From Triplophysa rosa (lineage: Eukaryota; Chordata; Actinopteri; Cypriniformes; Nemacheilidae): a stretch of 64,000 nt of DNA. Both the position numbers and the translations under genes were made by a program. The stretch's first letter is position 1. Each line of letters begins with the position of its first letter. Below are positions 15,101-28,700 of the stretch, in pieces. The DNA lies in contig NC_079900.1 of NCBI RefSeq assembly GCF_024868665.1, forward strand, positions 16,585,759 through 16,649,758, in the 5' to 3' direction. The notes below the pieces were generated by a model that saw nothing but the letters and a program-made list of their open reading frames with translations, made no database searches and was not told where the DNA came from.

Positions 15101-16700
15101 TGGATGTTCTTTGATTTCAGGAGAGCAATTTAGGACCCGAGTGGAATTTTGTCATTTCCCTGTGCATTTTTATTAAAACAGTAAATTTTTTCTTTACAGC
15201 GAATTAGATATATAAAAATATACAGTATCTCATCCCTCCTTACATCAATAACATCGGCCATCGTGGCCGTGTATTACATCAGAGCAGATTCTTTCCCCTA
15301 CATGTTCTCACAAATGGTAGTTTTCTATAAAAGATAAGAAATGACTTAATAAAGTGTGTAAATAAAGTGCATGAATAAAGAAATTAATAAATACAGACAA
15401 ATGCAGAAATGAAGTGATAAAGATAATAACAATGAATTTTGATGTGCAGCCGTTCCTAACCAAAGCCAGGGTTTGAACCGATGATCAGTCTGAAACTGAC
15501 ACGAGAGTCTGTCACCCTAAAAATTGTCCTATACACCATGACGTCATCACTAGAGCAATGAGTAGTGATTATTATTTCTGTTTATTTCTGTTGTTTCAAT
15601 AATTTATTCCTTCATTTACTGATTAATTTGTTTGTATATTAGTACATTTATATTTTTAATAATTGAAACTTAAGACATTTACAGATTAAAGCACACTAGT
15701 AAATGCCTCGCTCTCAAGCGCTTTCTGCCGCCATGTTGCTTTTTTTGGTTGCCGTTGTCATGGTGAATCGTAATATCGGAGCTCCATTGATCATGGCTTG
15801 TCGTAGTTGTGGTGCAAGCGCTTAACTCAAGGTAAGTCTACCCAGAGTTGATAGAACTTACTCAAATCAGCTGTTCTGAAACAAGTTTCACATCTCTGTG
15901 TTAAACAACTCAAGAGTTCACATTTTAACTTGAACCTCCTTATTGAAACAGGCCCCAGCTGTCAAACATGTCAATAAATGTCGTAGTAATCAAATGAAGA
16001 GTTCAGATGCAGAACCCTATAAAAGCCACCACCGTCACACAGTATAGGCTACATTAATCAAATAATTTTGCTTTTAAACCTGCTAAATACTACACTCTGC
16101 CCGGTCTGAAATGTCTGGTATTGCTGCAAGTAAATATAGGATTAAGTCCTCTAGAACTTCATATAACCTTATTACGTCTTGATTCGCATAATTGTTTTAT
16201 TCAGAGTTAAAGCGGTCAAGCATATCCCTTACAGAAAAGACACACGAAATTCACATGTGCAAAAAACACGTGTGATCACATGTGAAATGTGTATTTTTGG
16301 AACATTTTGGTGTGAATTCCATGTAAATTCCCACGTGAAACCAATGGGATAACATGTAAAAACCCATGGGATAACATATGAGACATGTCTCCACATGTGA
16401 TCACATGTTCTTCACGTCACCACATGTCACACATGTCATCCCATGGGTTTTTACATGTTATCCCATAGGTTTCACGTGGGAATTCACATGGAATTCACAC
16501 CAAAATGTTCCAAAAACACACATTTCACATGTGATCACATGTGTTTTTTGCACATGTTAAACACATGTTGTATACATGTGATCACATACGAAAAACATGT
16601 GAAATTCATGTGTCTTTTCTGTAAGATTTCATGCATACTGATAGATACCTGGTGGCCGAAGTTGGTACCGCATGCTGATGTTAGCTAGCCAGAAAAAATT

Positions 16701-16747
<47 letters not shown>

Positions 16748-19700
16748 TTCGGACTCAGGAAGGATCTAGGACACTGTTTTTATTTTTCTCCCCACAATGA
16801 ATTTTTTTCACCTTGCGGTTCAGGGCCACTGTAGAAACAGCTGCTAATGCGGCATCTAGTTATTTATATCTATGGTTTAACAGATCAATAATATTTTTCA
16901 TTAATGTCATTACATTTTATTTGCTGTCTTTTATTTTATGAAACCTTTCGACATATTTGGAATAGATGTTTTATAAAAGCAATAAGCCTTGATTTACAGT
17001 GATTTTTTTAAAAGCTAAGCTTCACGTTGTGTATAATAAGCTTTTGTTAATCAATGTTATAAAATCAATGTGAAACATGGCTTCTTGGCACTTACTGATT
17101 TATTTGATCAAGTAAAATATTTGTTAAACAGGACATGTTTCAAATGTATCAACAATATAAAAAATGACCGGAATGAAATACATGTGAACGCAATCCTTGT
17201 TAAACCTGAGCTCTTGAAATAAGTGTTAAGGATTATTTATCGCATGTAGTGTGTTGTTAAGGAATTGACGCATTTTGACCGGCACAAAACGTACTGTTGT
17301 CGTGATGCATATTTTGTCTTCCATTTTCGGTGAAGAAATAAAAAACCTTTAGCAAACAACCTATTTTCTTCCTCAAGATTCCTGTTGATAAACTATAAGG
17401 CAACATAAATTGACATGACTTCAGCACATCAGCCCTAGAAAGTGACAATAAACCCTTGTTAGCTTCTGGAGTACCTGCTAACTTTTCAATGTAAGCTGTT
17501 AAGCCTGAACAAATAGAACATAGCTTGGGTAATTTCCACTTGGCATTTAGGATGATTTAGGGAGGCACATTCGGCACTTAGAAGACCTCAGATTTGAACA
17601 TGTAAGATGAGGCTTGAGGCGAGAGAGAGAGAGAGAGAGAGAGATATTGCACTCCTGCCCTGACCGGTGCTGAACATCGTGAAAGAAATTAAATATGCCT
17701 GTGTGCTCGGCTGCTCTGGGCTTGTGCATTTAAATGCTGTCAACACTGCTGAGTCCAATTTGTCAAAGGAGATTTAGCAGCGGAAAAAAAGCCCAGCGGT
17801 GCGCTTGCTGCCGAACGCTTGAGCTCAAACCCATGATGCCACACCTCACACAGACCGAGCACGTAATGAGTTCGCCTCCGCTCAGTCATCCGTCCAGAAT
17901 GTATTCTCGGGAAGGATGAGCAGAGGCGGCGTTAGCGTTCAAACCTAACTGCACGACGGATTTCGTAATTCATTTCAGTAATTTGAGTCCAACCGGAGAA
18001 GCGGCGAATTACAGTATCCGTCCGTCTCTCCTGCGGCACATGTCAGAAATTCCGAGCTTACAAGCTTAAGGAATTCCTTGAGAAAGATATTTTTTCCAAT
18101 CGCGGGATGGGTTTAGAATGTGTTCAAAGCAGCGCTCGAGCTATAAATCATGCTCTTGGGTTCAAGAGCTACCTGTCAGTTCGGTGCGAAGCAAGGAGCT
18201 GTTGACGGCCCTCTTTGACTCCTGCGGAGCGGTGTCGTACTGGAGTTCGCGGTAGTAGATCCGATAGCCCACCAGAACTCCATTCACACTCTCTTCTTTG
18301 GGCGGCTGCGAAGAGACAGATTAAATTAAAGGTCACATTCCACTGGCTGGTTTCACAGTCCTTATTATAAAAACTCTGATAAAAGACGGCCCCAGCCATA
18401 ACTGACAGCCGCCAGTGACTGATCTGCCATCGCGTGTCTGTGCGCGACGCTAGCTGTGAAACGGATAAGATAAATAAAAGATGAGGATTTAATTTCAGAG
18501 CCATTCAGTCGGCAGGTAATTAACAAAGCCGGGAGTAATCAACTCTTCCTACGGTTGCGCTGATACAGAACAGTGCCGAGAAGATCCGGGACTCATAGGT
18601 CAGTGAATAAAGGTTTCAGCTACTAATTAATATCCCGTCAGATTGCGGGATCGCTGTGTGCAAGGGTATTAATTATCCCGGGGCCCTCTGCGAGCTGTGC
18701 GGGTATCAATACTGCGTGTCATTAATTTATGCACACCTGCATCAGGAATACCAAGCAACGCGTGGCAGGCTGCTCAGACAACGAGACTGCCTACTGACAA
18801 ACATCAAATCATTAAACAGAACAGGGCTGTAATTTAATTGGTGATCGCTTGCAACATGCAGGCATTCTTCTCAGGCTGGAGCCGCTTTGTTATCTGCCCA
18901 TCAGATAGATGTAATGGGGGTCAGAAGTTCAGTTTGGTCGGAGTAGAGCTGCATTACCGTACCTGCCACTGCACCAGCACGGATGTCGTCGTGGAGGGTT
19001 TCACAGCTTGAATCACCGGTGCCTCGTCAGGAACTGCAGTCACACAGAAAACAACATTTAACACGTGAATACGTTCACGTAAAATGCGATGGAAATTCTC
19101 TTTACACTGCAAAAACTGTTTCTTAAAGGTGCAGTGTGTTGTTTGGTTCAACCAGGATTATCAAACTGACATCAATATCTTTTATGGGTGAGACAAACAT
19201 GCAGAATACCGTCGCCCCAAAGTCAAGCTGATGTCGGGTTTGTGTATTCTGAGAATTCGTACAATTTTGCATCTCAATAAAACCTTTTTAATGTTTTAAA
19301 GAGTAGGGCACTTGAGTGGAATGTTTCTCTTGACCTTACAAACTTGATCTAAAGGTGTCTGCTTAAACTGAAATTGTGCAAACAGTTTTCAGTACAAAAC
19401 TTACTTTTATTTCATAAAAGTATTACAAGTATTTCAGAAATGTAGGACTTGGACTGAATAATGAAAAAACAGTTAATAAGAGCCCATCATTACTGAGCCC
19501 CGTAAGAGACATGGTGGTGGTAAATTTATGAGAAGCGAGAAAATAATGTTTCAAACGTTCCGCGTTCCCTCGCAAAACTTTTGCATTCACCCGTGAAACA
19601 CTGTGATGTCTCGCAATCGTGAGAACGCAAAATATTCTCGAGGAACACAAAAGTTTTGTGAGGGAACGCAAAATATTCTCATGGGAACACAAAGTTGTGT

Positions 19701-22700
19701 TAGGGAACGCAAAATATTCTCGGGGAACACAAAAGTTTTGTGAGGGAATGCAACATATTCTCGAGGGAACACAAAATATTCTTGTGGGAACAAAAGTTTT
19801 GTTAGGGAATGCAAAATATTCTCGGGGAACACAAACGTTTTTGTGAGGGAACACAAAATATTCTCGAGGGAACACAAAATATTCTTGTGGGAACAAAAGT
19901 TTTGTTAGGGAACACAAAATATTCTCGGGGAACACAAAATATTCTTGTGGGAACAAAAGTTTTGTTAGGGAACACAAAATATTCTCGGGGAACACAAAAT
20001 ATTCTTGTGGGAACAAAAGTTTTGTTAGGGAACACAAAATATTCTCGGGGAACACAAAATATTCTTGTGGGAACAAAAGTTTTGTTAGGGAACACAAAAT
20101 ATTCTCGGGGAACACAAAAGTTTTGTGAGGGAATGTAATATATTCTCGAGGGAATACAAAATATTCATGTGGGAACAAAAGTTTTGTTAGGGAACGCAAA
20201 ATATTCTCGGGAACACAAAAGTTTTTGTGAGGAAACACAAAATATTCTCGTGGGAACAAAAGTTTTGTTAGGGAACGCAAAATATTCTCGGGGAACACAA
20301 AAGTTTTTGTGAGGGAACACAAAATATTCTCATGGGAACACAAAGTTTTGTTAGGGAATGCAAAATATTCTCAGGGAACACAAAAGTTTTGTGAGGGAAT
20401 GCAACATATTCTCGAGGGAACACAAAATATTCTCGTGGGAACAAAAGTTTTGTTAGGGAACGCAAAATATTCTCGGGGAACACAAAAGTTTTGTGAGGGA
20501 ACATAAAATATCCTTGGGGAAAACAAATGATTTGTAAGGGAAGACAAAAGTTTTAAATGAAAAACAATAAATTAAAGAACTGTTTTCTGCAGTGCTGAGT
20601 CAGTTCACCGAGTTTACCTTCATATGAAAGGTGACGATAAGAGCATAGCTCTTCTATGGCCTTCAAATCAATAGCGCATCAACCAAAGCCAATGGATGCA
20701 ACAGGCTCATCTTTACTCACCATCTTGTAAAGTCGTAATTGCATCCGTCTCTTGGCTGTACTTGCTGTCTCCAACATCATTAGTTGCCATCATTCTCAGC
20801 TTGTATGAAGTGAAGGGTTTCAACCTATGGGATTGCACAGATCGTGAGCTCTCTCATATCGGACAAAGACCTTTCCCATCACAAATGATGTGGCTCAGCA
20901 GTGCATGTATGAGCTAGTATCTATAAATGTCAGGGACACAATCCATTGAAGCCCAAGGGCACGAGCTGGCAATTACGAATTTTATCTTAAAGCACTCGAG
21001 GCAGAGAGGTGAGGAAGGAAATAAGATACAAAACTCTTCGCGTCAGGGAGATCGCATAAAGACATTAGAGGAGCATATGGCACTTCATAAAAACAGAAAC
21101 GTGATATTGAAAAGAACAACTGGGATGCCGGTAGAATATCACTGCTTATGTTTATATTTATGCATTTTGGCAGATGCTGTTATCCAAGGTTACAGTGCAT
21201 TGGGGATATACATATGTCGAAATCAAAACTTTGACCTTGCAGTTGCAAGCATCATGGAAAACTAAAAAAAAAATATCAGAATGCGGCATTGACAGTAAAG
21301 GGAATAAAAGGAAAAATGTCTGCTTTTAATTTCTAATTTCCCATTCACCCAAAACAGACTGCGCAAGCCAATTGAGCTCATTAACTAACCAAATGTGTCA
21401 TTTAAGTCTCATAACCGATTTCTGTCAATTGATATGACTGCCAAAGAAGAGGCTTTTACTATTTGCTATTGCCTAGTTAAAGGGAATGTTTTTCCCAGGG
21501 TGCCCCTCTCCTAAAAGCCTCCAGCTGGTAAGGACACAAATCGGTCCTTGAATAATCCATTTAGCAACAATCTTGCCGTTTAAAAAAGCACTCAAAAGCT
21601 GACGGCTGAGAGAGTTTTCAACTGAGAACAGAGACTCATCATAATCAAGATGAGATAGCCGTCCCAATGCATATAAAATACCATTCCGCCGCCCATATAA
21701 TCACGGTTGCGGATCAGACATAACTCATATGCAAAAAGGCGGCGCTCCGGTAGCCCGGTGGAACCGATTGTTTCTCGCTCGCTCAAATTGGATTGAGTAT
21801 CATAAATTGCGGCGGAGGAAAAAGACTCCTACGTGTTTAATAACACTCCCTCCCATCCAGCCCTTATGAGCCCGGCAGGGGAGGCCGACACCCGGCGAGT
21901 GAAATCAACTCGGTGATGGTCATTCGGGGGCGGTCCCAGCATAAGAACACCAGTGATGCTGTTTGTGAACACATGCTCACCTGTCCACCTCCCAGGACGT
22001 ATAATTGTGGCTTATAGCGGAAGAATGAGTTGTCCAGTCTCCGTCAGGCAGCTCCTGCGTTTGCAGGGTGAAGTAACGCACGGGAGACGAGCCGTCTCCT
22101 CCGGGAACCCAACTGAGGCGTAGTTTGCGGGACTGCACCTGTTCCTGGGATACTCGCAGGCGCTGTGGAGGCTGAGGTCGCTCTGATGGAGAGAGAGAGA
22201 GAGAGAGAGAGGTGTGATGGGTCAGTGCAAGGGTCGAGCAAGTCTGCTGACTGTTCTTAATCACAGCGCAGGGTTGTTCTACTCATGTGTGCATCGGTCA
22301 GCAGCTCTCGCCCTGGCCTTTCCACACCTGCGTGACACACAACTGCATAACCCCGATCGATTTTAATGGGCGAAATCGATACAGACAGGCATAATTGTTT
22401 ATTTAAAGGTGTGGGGCATCGATCGTCATTAAAGATGCAGATCATGCGCGACAAGAGGTATTTAAAGCCGTGACTGCAGCGGTCTCGTCCGAGTGGTTTT
22501 TTAAAGGGTCGATCGATGGGTCAGAGGTTGATATGTAATCACATTTCATCTTTAACCTAAACCTCTGTATAATTTATTCAGGTATTGCAAGAGTAGCAGG
22601 TGAGATGATGAATATCAATACAGTATTTTTTACGGTCTCTCTTGAATAGACTGAATGGATCATGTATGAATGTGTTATGCGATGTTTCAGAGAATATCAA

Positions 22701-25700
22701 ATGAGGAAAAACGGCAGAGCTGATTTTTGGAAAGGTTGTACTACTTACAGTAGTATAAGTTATTTTTAACAAAAAATCTGCGTGACTTAGTTGACATCAA
22801 ACTTATCAAAAAGATAAGTAATTGTACAGGCGATGATTATAGTATATTATAGTAATATAGCCTAATTGATATCATTTATTAGTACAATGTTTTTTATTTT
22901 GTATTACAAATAGCCTTTCACACGTAAAACACCACGATATTCTATAGTCTTCTTTAAACCATAATGTTTTAAAACCGTACTGTAGTAAATACATTAGTAT
23001 ACTACATTATTTAAAGTTTTCAAATTTACTACAGTAAATATTACAGAATATTATAGTATACTTTAGACAAACTTAAAGTTATTACATGTTTCTTATGTAT
23101 GGTTGATATTTTTAATATATAAAGTCATAGCTTTATTAAAATTCTTAATAATAATATATTTTTCTGTTTATTGTATTTCTCTGTCACTGTTATGCACCAG
23201 TAGACCAAGGCAATTCCTTGTACATGTAAACACACGATACTTATACTTATAATTCTGATTTTGAGAAAAAAAGTCTTGAGAAAAACATGCCAAGTTTTCT
23301 CATGTACATGAATAATTTCACCTTGATATTCCAGAAATCAGGACATGTTTTTAGACCAACACCATTTATAAGGTTTTCTTTTAAGCCACATTTCTGTTGA
23401 CCAATCCTCTGATGTTAAAGGAAAAGTTCACCCAAAAATAAAAATTCTGTCTTCATTTACTCACCCTGGACTGTTTCCTTGTAAAACCTGTATAAATTCC
23501 TTGTTCCGATGAACGCAGAGAAAGATATTTAGAGGAATGCTTGTAACCAAACAGTTCTTGGCCAACATTGACTACCATAGTAGGAGAAATGACAATGGTA
23601 GTCAAAAGTGCCCCAGAACTGTTTGCTATCCTACATTCTTCAAAATATCTTCTTTTGTGTTCAATAGAACAAAGATATTTAAAAAAAAATTCCAACTATG
23701 GTAGTCAATGGGGTCCAAGAACGGTTGGGTTACAAGAATTCTTCCAAATATCTTTCTATGTGTTCATCAGAACAAAGAAATTTGGAACAACTTGAGGATT
23801 TTCATTTTTAGGAAAACTGTTCCTTTAAGGTTGTTTGCACCGATTGGAATGAGTTGTGTGTGAGGCTATATGGGCGTGTGTGTATTTTTGGAGTCACCTC
23901 TAATCTCAGTAGTTATGACCACAGCCTGTGCGGGCGTTCCCCAGCCCTGATTGGTCTTGGCGGAGATGCGAAAGATGTAGGCCGACTCCGGGGTCAGGTG
24001 GGACGCTGTGAACTGACGTGTATCTGGACCCACTTCTACTGTGATAAACTGGTTGGGATCCCCTGAATCCAGATGATAAGCAACCTGGTATCCTACAACA
24101 AAGTCATTAGAACATTTGAGGTGAGCTCTGATCCGCTTTCCTTATTTCAATGCTGAGAACAGCTTAAGCCGCATCTACCCACATCAAACGTCTGAAAAAC
24201 ATTTCCACAGACTTGGGAGAGTTGTTGTCAGTCAGTTCTGCTTTTGAGAACTCAAAGTACAAAAAGGACGGGAGGAAAATATCTCCTCGCACAGACGATT
24301 TGTAAAAGGGGAATCAGCTAAAAAAAAAACCAAGAGTTTATATGACGAATGACTTTCAAACAGGGTTCAGCGCACTGGAAAATGCGGTACCGCCGTACAT
24401 TAAATGTGGTTCTGGTTAACGTCCGCATTCATTTCTTCACTTTACTGAGAAAATACTTTTTATTCAAATGGCTTTCATCTGTAAGGTCCTCCGCCTTCGC
24501 TCTTGATATCGAATTCAATTCAAGTGTCAAATTTAATACACAGAGTCCCAAACCACTTGGACGAAATGGAATTTGTTTGGGTCTCGTAAATGCACAAGTT
24601 ACGATATCTCCGCAATATGAGATGTTTCACAGAGCCGAATCCTCGGTGTTAACACAACAAGCCTGGTCTGACACAGCAGCGCTGCAGAGCGCCAACGGAC
24701 CATCTGCATCTCGTCTGAGGAAATGACACGTGTGGCGAACCTCGAGCAAAACAAATGATAACATTATCTGGAAACATGTTGAAAATGGAACGTGTGGGCA
24801 GAGCTCGGCTGTGGGAGAGATGGAGCATTACACCACCGTCTATTTATTTTCGGCATTTTTGCACCGCGCGCTGGCCCTTGGCGGTGCAAAAACGAAATTA
24901 GGCCATCCCACGTCAGGAGACTGTAGCACTTTGAGGCTGCCATTTCATCCTAATGTCCACTTCAGCCATGAGGGCAGAGGAAAATAACACACATCCATCG
25001 CCTAACACACACACTTTCTGCTTACTTTCATGTCAATGTCTATATTTCTGTAGACAGCGAGAGAGCCACGGGCAGAAAATGCTAGAAAGCAGCTCTTTCG
25101 CTCGGCGTCTGCTCGACTTCAGCGGTCCGTGACCCGTGTGTGTTTATCGGGACTTTGCTTGGGGAAAGGGTTTCTACTGCGAGGGCATCGGCCCATGTGA
25201 TTGGCTAGGTCACCACCCCACAAACTCCTGCAGCTCTGTTTTCCTCATTCATCGCCCGGTGATTACCGGTCCTGCAGCGGCCGGGAGAAACGCTGTCACA
25301 AGGGCAGAGCCTAGAAAGGCCAGGAAAGTCCAGTGCTCTACCACTACCATATTTGAGAGGGGAAGCGGAGAGCTCGTGCACAACGGCTTTCAACTCATTT
25401 CCAACATGAAGCAAATTTGAGAAAAATCTCACTTCTCTTCTTTAAATCTACATACAGTATGAGCATCTCTTGACACGAAAACAAAGAGCAAAAATGAGCG
25501 AGGCGCTCTCGTCTCTGAATCTGCCTTTATATCAACTTGATTTATGTTCACAACACACATCTGAGCTCTGCTTTGATTTAGCATTCCCCTTACTTTGTCA
25601 GATCTCTTCTGTTCTGTGACTCTTTCCATGAATAGGAAGCAAAACATGGCCAGAAAGTCTTCAAAACCAGTGTCAGTAAAAGAGGCACATAGGATTCTCA

Positions 25701-28700
25701 AAACATTGATCTGCTTTATTTTCTGTTAAAGTAATAGTTCACTCAAAAATGAAAATCCTTTTATCATTTATTCTCACTCATGACATTCCAAACCTGTTTG
25801 ACTTTCTTTCATCTTTAGAACACAAAATAAGATATTTTGAAGAATGTTGGTAACCAAACAACACTGGCCCTCTTTGACTTTCATTGTGTGGACACAAAAC
25901 CACAAAGACATTTCTCAAAATATCTTCTTTTGGGTTCCACAGTCATAGAGAGGTTTTGAAGGACATGAGGGTGAATAAAAGATGACAGAATTGTTATTTT
26001 GGGGGGAACTATCCCTTTAATTTTTAATGGTTTTAACCTTCTGCTACCCTGTTATCAAAATCTAGGACAAAACTTAGGAAGAACTTAAAGTGACAGTTCA
26101 CCCAAAAAATGAAAATTCTGTCATCAATTACGCACCGTCCTGTCATTTCAAACCTGTATGACTTTCTTTCTTCCGCAGAACACAAAAGAAGATCTTTTGA
26201 AGAACGTTGTTAACTGGACCCCATTCACTTGCATTGGTTTTGTGTCCATACAATAAAAGTGAATGGGGGCCAGTGCTGTTCGGCTTCCAACTTTCTTCGA
26301 ATATCTTCTTTTGTGTTCTGCAGAAGAAAGAAAGTCATAAAGGTTTGAAATGACAAGAGGGTGAGGAAATGATGACAGAATTTTTATTTTTGGGTGAACT
26401 ATCCCTTTAACTTGTCATCCCATCACGCTATAAAAATTATGTTTTGTCTTGGGTGTCATCATTTTATGAACTTTGTGTAAGATGATGTAATAAGTGGGTT
26501 GCGTATCATGTTTTTGGTCCCAAATTTGTTAGTAACTAATCTTTTTATGAACTTGTTGTGAGAATGAATATTCAAAAATGGTTTCTGTAATGCTTCTGTA
26601 ACACCATTGTGTACCTGCATAGTACCTTCTCTTCTCTGCTTTGCCTGTAAAGTCAGCCGGCTGGAGTCAGATTGAAGCAAAACTACTTTATCTGCTGCAA
26701 ATTCAAAAGCAAACTCCCATTGCCAACCACCTACATTAACGGCAGGTCTGCTTAGTCTTCTGGGAAGCCAAGAAACAAACACATTTTTCAGTGGCTCTGA
26801 AAACAGGATTACATTTAGGCTTTGCAGCAAACGAACCACGTTTACAAGACGTCTAGTTAAACAGTCACGCTGTGCCACATTCCACACTTAAACCGTGCAT
26901 ATGCTCTCAATCGCATTTTCCTGCGGCACGGACACCGCGACAAAATCCCGATTTTCCCAAACATCATCAGCAAGCTAAAATCGGCCTCATATAGTTATTC
27001 CAAATCAACGCTTGGGGAATAGAACGGCACCAAAACAAAAGTCAAACAAACAATGGCGTGTTCGGATCTCGTCTTTCCATCGCGGGGATTGTGGGTATCC
27101 TTCTCGGGTGCGATTTGCTCAGGCAGCGCGATTTGGCAGGCGACTTTTCTGAGCTTCATTCACTTGAGGTGTTAGTCAGACTAATCTCATTAAAGCGCCG
27201 GGATTTTCTCCTCTCCGGATCCTTCTCGCCATATGAGGAATTAGTCTCAGGTGCACGGTGACATGGCTGCATTCACACGGCGGAGGGGAAAAACATGCCT
27301 GATGCTGCCCGTCCAATGCATTTCACGCTCTCACGCGGGCCAGATCGAGCACGGAGGAGACGGTTTTTAATGTGAGATGAAGTATATCAAAGCCGCTTTG
27401 CACCTGAATCCAAACTGCACGGGTCAGCTGAGATCCTTCTCACGAGAAGAATGGAAATCTATATAAATAAATATCACAGGCAAGATCTGATCTGAACAGT
27501 GTGTTTATAACAGAGCAGTAAAAAACTGGTAATCCTAAAAAATGTACCTGTGGTATTTGCGAAGACAGGACATAATTCACCTAATAAATCAAAGCAAATC
27601 TGAAACTCTAGAGACACAAGTGAGACAACTTGGGTGGGCCTTTCTCTCAGGAGACATGAGAAGCAGAAAAAAGCAAAACAGCTACTGTGCTATTAGTTCT
27701 CTTACCCATTATTATGCCGTTGGGGTCCACAGGGGGCTGCCAGACCACCCTCACCTCCGTCAGACGCACCTCTGGGAACACCAGTCTCATGGGTGGTCCT
27801 GGAACTTGAGAGGAAAATCGGAAAAGGAGGGACCAAGGATTAAATTCAACCATCAAATGTCTCTTACGGTCTCTGTAATCAAGCACATGGAATTTAAGCC
27901 TATAAGAAAATAAACCTGCTTGACTCATAGCCAAAGCGGAAGCTGTGTTAATACAGGTTATTTAGCTTTCAAAGAAGCAGCTGTTGCCCGAGACAGCTTC
28001 TGAAATGGTATTTACGTCAAGATAAGGTCACTGTAAAAAAACCCGCTTTGAAAAGGACAACAAAAAAACTAACATTCATAAGAAGACAAAAACACAAGAG
28101 AAATGGATGAAGAGGGGGAAAAAAGACAGCTATGGCAGCACACAAGCCGTGGCGGTTTAATGAACACATTTTTAAATCGTTTCGGTGGATAAGGAAGTGT
28201 GTTTTTGTCTGTAAGATTGTGCGCTTGTGTTCTATCCATATGTGCACAGAATTATTGTTTTCCAACATTACCATAATGACAAATGTTGGGATGTCTCAGG
28301 AAAATAACTACCGTAGATTTTAACATGTGTAAGATGTGTGTGGTAAGCATCTAAAATCTGGGTGGTTGAAAATACATGTATATGATAATAATATAATATA
28401 TATTCATCAGACGCACACGCCTGGCCCGGAGTTAACTTCCGGTCTGTGTTTGTTAATCGTTCTGGCTAGTGGATAATAATATAACTATTTATAATTTATT
28501 TAATTTATACTAATATACATTTATGTTAACATTTAACATACTAAAAAACTATTTGTTGAATTTTATTGTATAGTCATTTAATTAAATAAACAATTTGTTG
28601 GATGGGTCGGGTAACTTTGTCATATTTAAGTTTAGCCAAGTAGTGATTCTTTTACTGGTAACCCAAAATAATACTGGCTAGACATACTTTTAACTTGCTA

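Larger units (their letters stand above)
22183..23897. other. sdk1 intron between FN3-8 and FN3-9, with one MITE
   Basis: Apart from the microsatellite at its 3' splice site and the MITE at 23415-23828, I recognise nothing here. 22780-23200 is AT-rich with short ACAGTA/TACTGTA palindromes. Confidence 0.6.

Noticed and set aside
19423..20343. A 306-residue open frame on the minus strand
   Set aside because: It lies entirely in the minisatellite. The repeat unit is a multiple of three without stops in several frames on both strands, so the frame is a by-product of the repeat and has no family similarity.
19622..20550. CRISPR-like array
   Set aside because: Repeats are contiguous with no unique spacers, and the window is vertebrate.
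24349..24726. A 125-residue plus-strand frame
   Set aside because: No motif or codon pattern of a gene; intronic.
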